DNA of 64,000 nucleotides from an uncultured Brachyspira sp. (GCF_910588665.1 NZ_CAJUPR010000010.1:24935-88934), one strand, 5' to 3'. Positions 47,228 to 55,794 are shown, numbered from the stretch's first letter. The notes: generated from the letters alone by a model not told the origin. Program-made: numbers and translations.

Positions 47228-47971
47228 ATGTCAGGACACTCCAAGTGGGCTAGTATTAAACATAAAAAAGCCGCAAACGATTCAAAAAAAGGTAAAATTT
47301 GGTCAAAAATAGCAAAAGAAATAACAATAGCAGTAAAAGAAGGCGGAAGCCCTGACCCAGATCAGAATGCCAGATTAAGAATGGTTATAGTAAAAGCTAA
47401 AGGTACTAATATGCCTAATGATAATATAGACAGAGCCATAAAAAGAGGTACAGGAGCAGGAGAAGGCGCCAATATTGAAGAGATATCTTATGAAGGTTAT
47501 GCTCCGGGCGGTGTTGCTATTATAGTAGATATTGCAACAGATAATAAAAACAGAACAGCTGCTGAAATAAGATCCATATTCAGCAAAAACGGAGGAAACT
47601 TAGCGGAAAACGGATCAGTTTCTTGGCAGTTTAAGAAAAAAGCTGTGGTTATTATTCCTGCAGAAGGAAATACGGAAGAAAGCCTAATGGATATAGTACT
47701 TGATGCGGGAGCCGAAGATATAGAACAAGATGAAGATATGTTTACCATTACTGGGCCTATGGAATCTTTATCATCTATAGTTGATGCTTTGAAGGCTAAA
47801 GGCATTGAGCCTGAAAGCGCCGAAATAGTACGCATTGCTGATAATACTATGACCATAGCTGAAAATGATGCAAAAAAAGTTATGAAGATCATTAGTTTAT
47901 TTGAAGATCATGACGATGTTTCCGCTGTAGCTACTAACTTAGAAATAACTGATAATTTGATAGAAGAATAG
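47228..47971 (+). CDS. YebC/PmpR-family protein
   Basis: A 247-residue protein of the YebC family, known as transcription regulators (PmpR) and, in recent work, as factors easing ribosome stalling at proline-rich stretches. The start is ATG 47228 because MSGHSKWASIKHKKAANDSKK is the invariant N-terminus and AGAGGTG precedes it; the upstream ATG at 47180 would add 16 residues and is unlikely. The family core RAIKRGTGAGEGANIEEISYEGYAPGG is present near 86-112. It lies upstream of ruvC, the classical neighbour of YebC in many genomes, here separated by a 345-base gap filled with repeats. Confidence 0.95.
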   Translation: MSGHSKWASIKHKKAANDSKKGKIWSKIAKEITIAVKEGGSPDPDQNARLRMVIVKAKGTNMPNDNIDRAIKRGTGAGEGANIEEISYEGYAPGGVAIIVDIATDNKNRTAAEIRSIFSKNGGNLAENGSVSWQFKKKAVVIIPAEGNTEESLMDIVLDAGAEDIEQDEDMFTITGPMESLSSIVDALKAKGIEPESAEIVRIADNTMTIAENDAKKVMKIISLFEDHDDVSAVATNLEITDNLIEE

Positions 47972-48003
47972 TTTTAAATACTATAAAGCCGAATATAAAA
48001 ATT

Positions 48004-48038
48004 ATTTGTATCTGGAAGGTTGCTTATTAGATACAAAT
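48004..48038 (+). terminator. Hairpin after yebC
   Basis: Arms ATTTGTATCT (48004-48013) and AGATACAAAT (48029-48038), perfect 10-bp inverted repeat with a 15-base loop, 33 bases after the yebC stop, followed by AACAATTTTT. The weak T-run makes termination likely but not certain. Confidence 0.5.
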
Positions 48039-48077
48039 CAATAACAATTTTTAAATATTATAAGTGAGCTGAAGCTG

Positions 48078-48126
48078 GCATAATAATAAAGCAATTTTTA
48101 TTAGCAACAATAAAAAATTATTATTA
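48078..48126 (+). repeat. Intergenic repeat copy B
   Basis: GCATAATAATAAAGCAATTT then TTATTAGCAACAATAAAAAA and an ATTATTATT tail. Shares the core with copy C 200 bases downstream (GCATAGCAATAATAAAACAA) and with copies near 13.2 and 50.7 kb. It is preceded by a GAGCTGAAGC segment. Part of the yebC-ruvC gap (47972-48316), which otherwise carries only a AACAAC/GTTGTT mini-hairpin at 48242-48257. Confidence 0.55.
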
Positions 48127-48279
48127 TTTAATTTATTCGTTCTTTTTATACAGATAAAAAAGAACATGATTAAAGAAATAAAATAATAATGAGTATTTAT
48201 AGAAATAATAAATATCAAAAAAAAGTGAGTAGCGAACCTGTAACAACTTTAGTTGTTATAGCATGTCAGTGAGATGCGA

Positions 48280-48315
48280 GCATAGCAATAATAAAACAAT
48301 TTTTATTAGCAGCAA
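48280..48315 (+). repeat. Intergenic repeat copy C, abutting the ruvC start codon
   Basis: GCATAGCAATAATAAAACAA then TTTTTATTAGCAGCAAT, ending one base before the ruvC ATG at 48317. The repeat thus supplies the whole leader next to the start codon, and no Shine-Dalgarno sequence is visible. Preceded by GTGAGTAGCGAACC and GAGATGCGAG, which resemble the GCGAGCTTC segment near the copy at 50.7 kb. Confidence 0.55.
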
Positions 48316-48316
48316 T

Positions 48317-48790
48317 ATGATAACTTTAGGAATAGACCCTGGATTTGCAAGATGCGGATATGCTTTTATAGAAGCTGAAAACTCTGCATACAAAATAGTA
48401 AATTCAGGACTCATTGAAACTTTTAAAACACAAAAATATAATCAAAGACTTTCATTTATATATAATCAATTAGATAAACTTATAAAAGAACATAAACCGA
48501 ACAATGCGGCAATAGAAGAATTATTTTTTTCAAAGAATACTAAAACAGCGATAAAAGTAGCGGAGGCAAGGGGCATTATTATATTAGCGCTGACTTTAAA
48601 TAATATAGAGTTTGAGGAATATAAACCAAAAGAAGTAAAATCTCAGATAACTGGAAACGGAAATGCAGATAAAGATGCTATGATGAAAATGGTTAATATT
48701 TTTACAGGATCTAAAATTATTCAAGATGATACAGCCGATGCCGTAGCTATCGCATTAGCGCATGCTTCAAGAAACAGAATTTTCAAATAA
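48317..48790 (+). CDS. ruvC: Holliday junction resolvase RuvC
   Basis: Endonuclease that cuts Holliday junctions with RuvAB. The start ATG 48317 gives MITLGIDPGFARCGY, the invariant N-terminus; an upstream ATG at 48263 lies in repeat DNA and would add 18 unrelated residues. All catalytic acids are in place: D7, E67/E68 (AIEELFF), D138 and D141 (DDTADAVAIALAHA). 157 residues is slightly short of E. coli's 173 but complete for many species. No ribosome site is visible; the intergenic repeat abuts the start. It converges with the next gene, two bases apart. Confidence 0.95.
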   Translation: MITLGIDPGFARCGYAFIEAENSAYKIVNSGLIETFKTQKYNQRLSFIYNQLDKLIKEHKPNNAAIEELFFSKNTKTAIKVAEARGIIILALTLNNIEFEEYKPKEVKSQITGNGNADKDAMMKMVNIFTGSKIIQDDTADAVAIALAHASRNRIFK

Positions 48791-48792
48791 AA

Positions 48793-49448
48793 TCATATAA
48801 TAGGCTTTTCATAATTAATATCATCTATCATATAAATATTAGTTTTAATACTTTCCGTAATATTTGTTTTGTTCTCTTGTTTTTGAAGTATTACAGAAGC
48901 AAGTTCTTTCTGATAATTTTCCAATACTGTATCTGAAAAATCTGCATTCAATAAAACTTCTCTTAATTTAATTAAATCATAAACATAGGTATATGTATGT
49001 TTTGCATTATCTATATTCTCTATTGCCCTTAAAGCAAATGTATTATAATAAAGCATCTCCTTTAACAGTATTATACTTTTCTGGCTTGAATCCTGAAAAT
49101 TGGTTAATGAATAGAATTCATTTTCTCCGTATTTATTTAATACCGATGTTCTAAGTTCATTTTTATCAAATCTGTAAATTATATCTATTTTATCATTATC
49201 ATCAAACCTTTTTTTAAAAATTAAAGACGGAGTATATAAGTTTATATTAACATAGTTTTTATTAATTTTTATCATCAGAGTATTGAAATTCAGGCTGTTT
49301 TCTTCCTGCCTATTCATAAATACCAAAATATCTTTTTCATCAGTTATAGGAGCTGATTTCTCTATTAAATACCATTGCTCTATTAAATAATATCTTGAAT
49401 ATAATACAGAATATACTATAAAAGAAATTATAGCTATATTTTTTTCAT
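48793..49448 (-). pseudogene. Exported hypothetical protein, frameshifted in an A7 tract
   Basis: A 177-codon frame (TTG 49326 to 48793) has no good start. Its reading frame is open further upstream through a hydrophobic stretch (IAIISFIVYSVLYS) without any ATG. A well-placed ATG at 49448 with GGAG six bases upstream reads MKKI then stops, because the A run at 49445-49439 has seven bases. With eight, it would read MKKNIAIISFIVYSVLY and continue into the long frame, giving a protein of about 218 residues with a signal or anchor. So it is a decayed, phase-variable or slippage-expressed gene, or a sequencing error. The product has no recognised family. Confidence 0.6.
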
Positions 49449-49553
49449 AAGCATCTCCGTTTACTTCTCTATTATATATTATGATACTTTTATTAATTTA
49501 AATCAATAATAAATATATTTTTTATAATTTTAGTTTACATATTAAAATAAAAT

Positions 49554-49583
49554 AAGCAGAAAACTAAAAAAAGCTTTCCGCTT
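49554..49583 (-). terminator. Hairpin terminator after the fruK/pfkB gene
   Basis: On the minus strand AAGCGGAAA pairs with TTTCTGCTT (one G-T wobble) around a T-rich loop, 23 bases after the kinase stop, then ATTTTATTTT. Fits a weak Rho-independent terminator. Confidence 0.5.
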
Positions 49584-49605
49584 AATTAAAATATATAATA
49601 ATATC

Positions 49606-50532
49606 TTATTTTATATTAATCTCTTTAACTTCCACTTTATCCAAAAGATTATTCATATTTTCAAATGTGGTAAGTCCCTCGCTTAAAGCAGTAGAAGTTC
49701 CTGAAGCTATTGCATACTTATAAGAATCTACTATACTTAAATTTTTGCTTATACCATATACTATACCTGCCAGCATAGCATCTCCTGCACCTACAGAACT
49801 TATTAATTCCCCTTCAGGGGCATTTCCTATATAAGCTTCATCTTTATTTACTAAAACAGAACCGTCTTCTCCTAATGAAACTATAACATTCTCACTGCCG
49901 TCTTTTACTAATTCTTTTGCATAAATTATTATATCATAAACAGTTCTTATGTCCTTTCCGAAATATTCTGATAATTCTTTTCTATTAGGCTTAGTAATAA
50001 AAACATTCTCTTTTACTGCTATTTTAAAAGCATTATCTCTGGAATCTAATATTATCTTTAAATTATTTTTTGATTTTGTTTTTTGTATAATATCTTTATA
50101 AATATCTTCTTTTACAGAACTAGGTACGCTTCCTGAAAGAACTAATATATCATTATCCTGAATAGTATCTATTACAGAAAATAATTTATCTATATTCTCC
50201 TGAAGTATTTTAGGAGATTTTCCCATTATCTCTGTTTCTTTTTTTTCTGTTTTTATTTTAACATTTATTCTGGTATTCTCAGAAAGAGATATAAATTTCT
50301 CTTTAATTCCGTACTTTTTTAAATCTGCTTTTATATATTCTCCTGTGAAGCCTCCGCAAAATCCTAAAGCAATGGATTCTATTGCGAAATTTTTTAATAC
50401 TTTAGAAACATTTATTCCTTTTCCTCCTGCTAAAGTATATGAATTATTTACTTTATTTAATTCTCCTTCTTCATATCTATTCATATCCATATAATAATCT
50501 ACAGCAGGATTTAGTGTTAAAGTATAAATCAT
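49606..50532 (-). CDS. fruK: 1-phosphofructokinase-type PfkB-family sugar kinase
   Basis: A 308-residue kinase of the PfkB/ribokinase family in the FruK/LacC branch. N-terminal MIYTLTLNPAVDYYMDM and the AGGKGINVSKVL motif (near 36-47) are the classic first signature of the branch; the C-terminal signature SSVGAGDAMLAG (catalytic base D251) is intact. FruK phosphorylates fructose 1-phosphate; LacC uses tagatose 6-phosphate. No PTS fructose permease or FruR lies next door, so substrate is inferred from the N-terminal signature. Monocistronic, diverging from the glycosyltransferase. Confidence 0.85.
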   Translation of the reverse strand: MIYTLTLNPAVDYYMDMNRYEEGELNKVNNSYTLAGGKGINVSKVLKNFAIESIALGFCGGFTGEYIKADLKKYGIKEKFISLSENTRINVKIKTEKKETEIMGKSPKILQENIDKLFSVIDTIQDNDILVLSGSVPSSVKEDIYKDIIQKTKSKNNLKIILDSRDNAFKIAVKENVFITKPNRKELSEYFGKDIRTVYDIIIYAKELVKDGSENVIVSLGEDGSVLVNKDEAYIGNAPEGELISSVGAGDAMLAGIVYGISKNLSIVDSYKYAIASGTSTALSEGLTTFENMNNLLDKVEVKEINIK

Positions 50533-50703
50533 TAAAAACTCCTTTATTTTTGCTTATTTTTATATTATAGCGTATATACAAAAAAATAAAATATTAAATG
50601 TAATAAAAACTCTGAATATTATAATTTTTAATATTATTAAGATTAAATTATAAAAATTGCGAGCTTCTGGCATTCGCAAGAATGACAGAAACTTTAAGCG
50701 AAC

Positions 50704-50760
50704 AATTTTTATTAGCAATAATAAGAAATTATAATTTCTTATTATTGCTAATAAAAAATT
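50704..50760. repeat. Palindromic intergenic repeat copy D
   Basis: An almost perfect 57-base palindrome centred at 50731/50732: AATTTTTATTAGCAATAATA on the left and TATTATTGCTAATAAAAAAT on the right, joined by AGAAATTATAATTTCT, with one extra A in the right arm. Made of two head-to-head copies of the intergenic repeat core. Immediately upstream, TTGCGAGCTTC and GCAAGAATGAC resemble widespread REP-like intergenic elements. The whole 50533-50870 gap holds this palindrome and the promoter of the glycosyltransferase. Confidence 0.65.
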
Positions 50761-50796
50761 ATAATTCCTCAAACTTAATGACGGCTTTATATGTAA

Positions 50797-50824
50797 TTGA
50801 CAAATTAATCTATTTTTATATAAT
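50797..50824 (+). promoter_or_regulatory. Sigma70-type promoter for the glycosyltransferase gene
   Basis: TTGACA at 50797-50802 and TATAAT at 50819-50824, spacing 16 bases: both hexamers are consensus. The transcript start would fall about 40 bases before the ATG at 50871. Confidence 0.7.
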
Positions 50825-50870
50825 AGATAAAATTCAGTAATATAAAACAAATATTGAAAAGTTGTAAATT

Positions 50871-52652
50871 ATGATAATTAAAGAATTAGTATCTATATTA
50901 GTTCCTGTATACAATATAGAAAATACGATAGAAAAAAATATTAATATTCTTATAAATAAAGTTTCACCGTTTTTAATGAATTTTGAGATAATAATCTCAG
51001 ATGACGGAAGTTCTGATAACTCAAAAGAAGAGATAAAAAATATATGCTTAAAACTTAAAAATAATAATGCATACGCAAACTTAAAAAATATAACAGGAGT
51101 TTATGCAAGAGAAAATCATGGAAAAGGACATGCTTTAAAAAGGGCATGCGAGATTTCTAACGGAGAATATATTATATTCTGCGACGGCGACATGGAAATA
51201 GATCCTTCTCAGCTTGAAAACTTTTTTCATATTATGCAGAAAGAAAATGCCGATATTGTTATAGGCTCTAAAAGACATAAAGATTCAATAGTTAATTATT
51301 CCAATATAAGAAAGCTTATTTCTTTTATATATTTTATGTTTGTAAAGATATTTTTTCATCTTCCTATACAGGATACTCAAACGGGATTAAAATTATTTAA
51401 ACGAGATGCCGTTATAAATATTTTTCCGAGAATATTAGTAAAAGCATTCGCTTATGATTTGGAAGTATTGGCTGCATGCAATTATAATAATAAAAAAATA
51501 GTATCCGCACCAGTTATAGTTAATCCCAACAGACATTTCGGATTTATTAAGTTTTCCATACTTTGGAGAACATTTATTGATACTTTGGCTATATTTTACA
51601 GACTCAATATAGTTCATTTTTATAATAATTTATTTGATGAATTAAATAAAAGACCTCTGGTAAGCATTATAATACCTTTAAAAAAAATTAATGATTATAT
51701 AAAAGAAGAGACGGAGTACATACTTGAACAAATATATTCCAACTTTGAATTGATAATACTTCCCGATAAATATTCAGATGAAGAGATTAATATAGAATTA
51801 TTTAAAGACAGCAGAATAAAAATAATAGAAACTGGAGAGTTTCCCCCTGCTGTAAAAAGAGCTATAGGAACAGAGCATTCAAAAGGAAGCATATTGGCAT
51901 TTTTAGATGATGATACTTATCCTGAAAAAGACTGGCTTTTAAATGCTTTGCGGGCAATGGAAAGCGTAAAAATAAATGCTTTGGGAGGACCTGCCGTAAG
52001 TTCTTCTAAAGATAATTTTTCAAAACAAATAAGCGGTCTTATTTACAGTTCTTCATTAATGAGCGGAAAGCACAAAGCCAGATATATACCCGATAAAGTA
52101 CAGTATGTTAATGATTATCCAAGCTGCAATTTTATTATTACAAGAGAGCTTTATTATAGGGTAGGAGGATTTAAAAGTGAATATTACCCGGGCGAAGATA
52201 CTATTCTTTGCAATAATATTATAAAAGCAAATGAAAAAATATTATATACTCCTGAGGCTTTAGTTTATCATCATAGAAGAGATTTATTTTTCGGTCATTT
52301 TAAGCAATTAAAAGGATATGCTTGGCATAGAGGGTATTTTGTAAAAAGATTCGGAGGCAACTCTTTGAGCCTGTCATACTTTATACCGTCAGTATTTTTG
52401 ATATATACAATATTTATGCCTTTTGCATTATATTTTGACCTGCCTAAAATATTAAATATCTGTTTTACTGATATAAATAAAAATATATTCTCAGCTTTAC
52501 TTATGCTTCCTCATAGTCTTTATATTTTATGCCTGATTTTAGGCTGGATAAGCACATTATCTATAGTGAAGGGCTTCTGCAAAGCTGTTGGAATATTTTT
52601 ATCGCATTTAACTTACGGCATTTTCTTTATAAAAGGACTTATCAGAAAATAA
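50871..52652 (+). CDS. Dual-domain family 2 glycosyltransferase with C-terminal membrane spans
   Basis: A 593-residue membrane-associated protein with two GT2 (GT-A) domains in tandem. The first (about 5-235) is DPM1-like: SILVPVYNIENTI, IISDDGSSDNS, RENHGKGHALKRA and the DGD metal site in IFCDGDMEID, then QDTQTGLKLFK. The second (about 263-500) has SIIIPLKKIND, AIGTEHSKGSILAFLDDDTYPE (DDD metal site), GGPAVSSSKDN and a late FKSEYYPGEDTILCN acceptor region. Three hydrophobic spans follow (about 505-590). It probably transfers two sugars in glycolipid or lipooligosaccharide-like synthesis; donors unknown. Own promoter. Confidence 0.85.
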   Translation: MIIKELVSILVPVYNIENTIEKNINILINKVSPFLMNFEIIISDDGSSDNSKEEIKNICLKLKNNNAYANLKNITGVYARENHGKGHALKRACEISNGEYIIFCDGDMEIDPSQLENFFHIMQKENADIVIGSKRHKDSIVNYSNIRKLISFIYFMFVKIFFHLPIQDTQTGLKLFKRDAVINIFPRILVKAFAYDLEVLAACNYNNKKIVSAPVIVNPNRHFGFIKFSILWRTFIDTLAIFYRLNIVHFYNNLFDELNKRPLVSIIIPLKKINDYIKEETEYILEQIYSNFELIILPDKYSDEEINIELFKDSRIKIIETGEFPPAVKRAIGTEHSKGSILAFLDDDTYPEKDWLLNALRAMESVKINALGGPAVSSSKDNFSKQISGLIYSSSLMSGKHKARYIPDKVQYVNDYPSCNFIITRELYYRVGGFKSEYYPGEDTILCNNIIKANEKILYTPEALVYHHRRDLFFGHFKQLKGYAWHRGYFVKRFGGNSLSLSYFIPSVFLIYTIFMPFALYFDLPKILNICFTDINKNIFSALLMLPHSLYILCLILGWISTLSIVKGFCKAVGIFLSHLTYGIFFIKGLIRK

Positions 52653-52801
52653 TAATTAAAATCTCTCTGACTTATTTTTTTTAATTATACACAATAATAT
52701 TTAGTATTCTATTTTAGAATAACAGTAATATGCAGGATAATACAAATAAACTTTCAATTAAAGTATTATATAATACCATATATAAAGTTAAACACTATAT
52801 A

Positions 52802-53755
52802 CTATCTGGCGCTTTTATCATAAGGAATTCCCGATGCTTTCGGAGCCTGTGAATTTTTAGAAGTAAAAGCAAGAACCACTATAGTTGTAATATAAGGTAT
52901 CATTTTATATATATTATTTGATACAGGCAGATTTGCAAGTATAGGTATTCCAGAATAAGCGGAGGCTAAAGTTTTCATAAGACCGAAGAAAAACGCAGCA
53001 TATAGTATTTTTACAGGCTTCCATTGTCCGAATATTAATACAGCCAAGGCTAAAAAACCATAGCCTGCAACTGTGGCATTAAAATTTGTGGAAGTGGGAA
53101 TAACAAATACAAGACCTCCCAAGCCTCCTAAAGCTCCTGATAAAGCAACCCCTATATAGCGCATTTTATAAACATTAATGCCTACAGAATCTGCAGCCTG
53201 AGGATGTTCTCCGCAGCTTCTAAGCCTGAGACCAAATCTGGTTTTATAGAGAAGAAACCAAGATAATGCAAGTATGATAAAGCCTATATATGTTGTTATA
53301 TAAGTATTTTTAAAAAATAATCCGCCTATTATGGGTATGCTTCCAAGTACGGGCACAGACTCTATTCTGAAATTATTAACAAAGCTTATTTGCTGAACGG
53401 TTTGAATTGCTCTTGTAACATATATTGCAAAAGCTGGTGCAAATATATTTAAAGCAGTTCCGCTTATAACCTGATCTGCGCTCATACTAATAGCAGCATA
53501 GGCATGAAGAAGAGAAAATATTAATCCAGATAAAGCAGATATAATCATAGCAATAATCAATGTAATCATAGGGTGGAAATTAGCACCTAATCTGCTTATA
53601 AAAAATATTCCAGCAAAAGCGCCTATTATCATTATTCCTTCAAGCGCTATATTAACAACTCCGCTTCTCTCGGAAAACATACCTCCTAATGCAGCAAGTA
53701 AAAGAGGAATAGAAAAAAACATAGTCTGCTGAACTAAAAAATAAATTGTATACAT
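52802..53755 (-). CDS. Nucleoside ABC transporter permease (NupQ/PnrE-like)
   Basis: A 317-residue inner-membrane permease of the branched-chain/sugar ABC (BPD_transp_2) family with about eight to ten spans. The GLRLRSCGEHPQAADSVGIN loop near 175-194 is the coupling region that meets the ATPase. The start MYTIYFLVQQTMFF and SGVVNIALEGIMI fit the second permease of Bmp/Nup nucleoside systems. It is the last gene of the locus that begins with deoC, 31 bases downstream of the first permease. Confidence 0.88.
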   Translation of the reverse strand: MYTIYFLVQQTMFFSIPLLLAALGGMFSERSGVVNIALEGIMIIGAFAGIFFISRLGANFHPMITLIIAMIISALSGLIFSLLHAYAAISMSADQVISGTALNIFAPAFAIYVTRAIQTVQQISFVNNFRIESVPVLGSIPIIGGLFFKNTYITTYIGFIILALSWFLLYKTRFGLRLRSCGEHPQAADSVGINVYKMRYIGVALSGALGGLGGLVFVIPTSTNFNATVAGYGFLALAVLIFGQWKPVKILYAAFFFGLMKTLASAYSGIPILANLPVSNNIYKMIPYITTIVVLAFTSKNSQAPKASGIPYDKSAR

Positions 53756-53786
53756 TAAAATCTCCTCTTAATTATTTATTTAATAA

Positions 53787-54899
53787 TTAATCATTGGCAT
53801 TATTTTCTTCTTTGCCGAGTTTTTTATATACGAATCCTGCAATAGATTTAAAAAGCAAAGAAAAAGCACTGAAATATATTATAGCTGATATAATCATTTC
53901 TATAATTTCAGGAGTAAAATCATATATCTGCATATAAAATCCCCCTACCTTAATATAAGCTATAAAAAGCCCTGCAATTAATATTCCTATAGGATTTGAA
54001 ATCCCAAGCAATGCTATAGGTATTCCCATAAAACCTTCCTCTGCAAGTATATCAACAACTTCTATATGCTTGCCTGCTCCTGAAAGATATAAAAGCCCTC
54101 CGCCAAGTCCTGCCAAAGCTCCCGCTATAACCATAGAAAGTATAATATTTCTTTTTTCGTTTATACCCGCATACTTGCTTGCATCCTTATTAAATCCGCA
54201 TGCCTTAAGCTCAAATCCGAATGTAGTTTTTTTAAGTATTATATATACTATAATTACGGCTGTCAAAGCTATAAAAAATCCTCCGTTTGCGCTTGATCCT
54301 TTAAAAACAATATTAAGCCCCATTACAGGAATCATAGCGGAAGGAGGTATATTCTGAGATTGATTTTTAAGCATATCATAAACGGTAAGCGTAACTAAAT
54401 AATTTACTAAATACATTCCTATATAATTCATCATAATGCTTGAAATAACTTCATTAACATTAAAATGCGCTTTCAAAAAACCAGGCAGATAAGCCCAAAG
54501 CCCGCCCGCTATGAAAGAAACAATCAGGGCAAAAATCCAATGAATAGATGGAGGAAGAAAAGTGCATTTTACGGCAGCCAATACCGCAGCATAAGCTCCA
54601 ACTATAAATTGACCTGAAGCTCCTATATTAAAAAGTCCGTTTTTAAAAGCAAATCCTACAGAAAGCCCTGTTAATATAAGAGGCGTTGCGGTATAGATTA
54701 CCTGCCCCATACCTCTGCCGCCGCCTGAAAATCCTCCTGAAAGTATTGTTATAAAAGCAGGAAAAGCATCATGGATATTGCTTATAAGAAGTATTATAAG
54801 CCCTAAAAGCAAGCCTATAATAACAGCGAGAAAAGAAGAAAATATATTAACAAATCCTTCTTTCTCTAAAATATCAGCTAATTTGTTTTTGAAATCCAT
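53787..54899 (-). CDS. Nucleoside ABC transporter permease (NupP/PnrD-like)
   Basis: A 370-residue permease of the same family, longer by an N-terminal cytoplasmic segment. Motifs: GLFNIGASGQFIVGAYAA near 88-105, NVNEVISSIMMNYIG near 148-162, and FELKACGFNKDASKYAGIN near 225-243 as the coupling loop. It pairs with the 317-residue permease in one transporter with the double ATPase encoded upstream. Spacing to that next gene is 31 bases. Lipoprotein receptors are encoded further upstream. Confidence 0.88.
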   Translation of the reverse strand: MDFKNKLADILEKEGFVNIFSSFLAVIIGLLLGLIILLISNIHDAFPAFITILSGGFSGGGRGMGQVIYTATPLILTGLSVGFAFKNGLFNIGASGQFIVGAYAAVLAAVKCTFLPPSIHWIFALIVSFIAGGLWAYLPGFLKAHFNVNEVISSIMMNYIGMYLVNYLVTLTVYDMLKNQSQNIPPSAMIPVMGLNIVFKGSSANGGFFIALTAVIIVYIILKKTTFGFELKACGFNKDASKYAGINEKRNIILSMVIAGALAGLGGGLLYLSGAGKHIEVVDILAEEGFMGIPIALLGISNPIGILIAGLFIAYIKVGGFYMQIYDFTPEIIEMIISAIIYFSAFSLLFKSIAGFVYKKLGKEENNAND

Positions 54900-54932
54900 T
54901 AAGCACTCCTTTTATAACAATGCATTTTTATA

Positions 54933-55748
54933 TTAATAATTAAATTTTATTTGAGAACCATGTATAAAACCATAAATAGCCTCTTTTCCGTCTTTAGCAT
55001 CAGGCGGTAAGTAATACACTTCAATCCAGATTTTTTCCCAATCACTCAAACTGCCATAAATATTTAGTAATAATAAAAGCCCTTTATTATTAATCATATC
55101 GTTTTTTAAAATTTTTCCTATTATCTTCCCATTTGCTCTGTCTCTTATATTCACATAATCATCTTTAGAATTATATTGAAGAATACTATAATCACCATTT
55201 CCTTTATAATAATTATCTTTAGTAAAATACTCTGTTTTAATATCTCCTAATAGTTTAAAACTTAGAAGTTCTCCGTAAGCCTCTCTTCCAGCTTCGCCTT
55301 CTCCGTAAAAATGATAGTTTCTTATTGTTGCCTGTGCTCTTACAGCAGATACTCCTAAAAATGCTTTATTTAAAGGTTTTGGTAATAGTGAATTAACATT
55401 TTTATCATCTAATAAAATTCCAAAATTTAATCTTGTAAATTCTTTATAATCTTCTATTTTATGAGAAAATGTACTATATAAAAAAGGCAAGTCAATATTA
55501 TTGTCCGGATAAAATCTTAAAGAATTATTAGTATCATGCTCATCGGATCTTTCAAGCACTCCTGTTAATGTAATCTCACCGCTGAAATAAATTACGGCAG
55601 CAGAATAAGTTCCGTCAAGGTTTTTAACTTTAAGTGTATTTTTTGTTATTTTACCATCATCTCTTAAAAGTTCATCAAAATATGCCGCATCAGGCGGAAA
55701 TGCAAAAAGCAAATTAAATCTTAAAATAAATAAAATAATTCTTTTCAT
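54933..55748 (-). CDS. Exported SH3-like hypothetical protein inside the nucleoside locus
   Basis: A 271-residue exported protein with an N-terminal signal (MKRIILFILRFNLLFAFP). The central part is beta-rich and unrecognised; the C-terminal 80 residues resemble a bacterial SH3 domain: YVNIRDRANGKIIGKI near 196-211, WIEVYY near 242-247 and IYGFIHGSQIKF at the end. SH3-like domains bind cell-wall peptides or assist assembly. It lies between the ABC ATPase and the permeases, next to an Rpn remnant, so it probably arrived in the locus separately; no link to nucleoside uptake is evident. Confidence 0.6.
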   Translation of the reverse strand: MKRIILFILRFNLLFAFPPDAAYFDELLRDDGKITKNTLKVKNLDGTYSAAVIYFSGEITLTGVLERSDEHDTNNSLRFYPDNNIDLPFLYSTFSHKIEDYKEFTRLNFGILLDDKNVNSLLPKPLNKAFLGVSAVRAQATIRNYHFYGEGEAGREAYGELLSFKLLGDIKTEYFTKDNYYKGNGDYSILQYNSKDDYVNIRDRANGKIIGKILKNDMINNKGLLLLLNIYGSLSDWEKIWIEVYYLPPDAKDGKEAIYGFIHGSQIKFNY

Positions 55749-55794
55749 ATACTTTCCTTTATCTTCCTTAAATAATATTCTGTCATTTATATAC

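Noticed and set aside
48242..48257. AACAAC/GTTGTT mini-hairpin as terminator or riboswitch
   Set aside because: Only six base pairs with a four-base loop and no T-run; too weak to call and lies within repeat-like DNA.
48263..48316. Upstream ATG at 48263 as ruvC start
   Set aside because: It would add 18 residues encoded by repeat DNA ahead of the invariant MITLGIDPG N-terminus.
50560..50850. 96-codon minus-strand frame in the fruK-glycosyltransferase gap
   Set aside because: It runs through the palindromic repeat copy D and a plus-strand promoter, and contains the repeat-encoded string NYNFLLAIIRNYNFLLLL, so it is a repeat translation.
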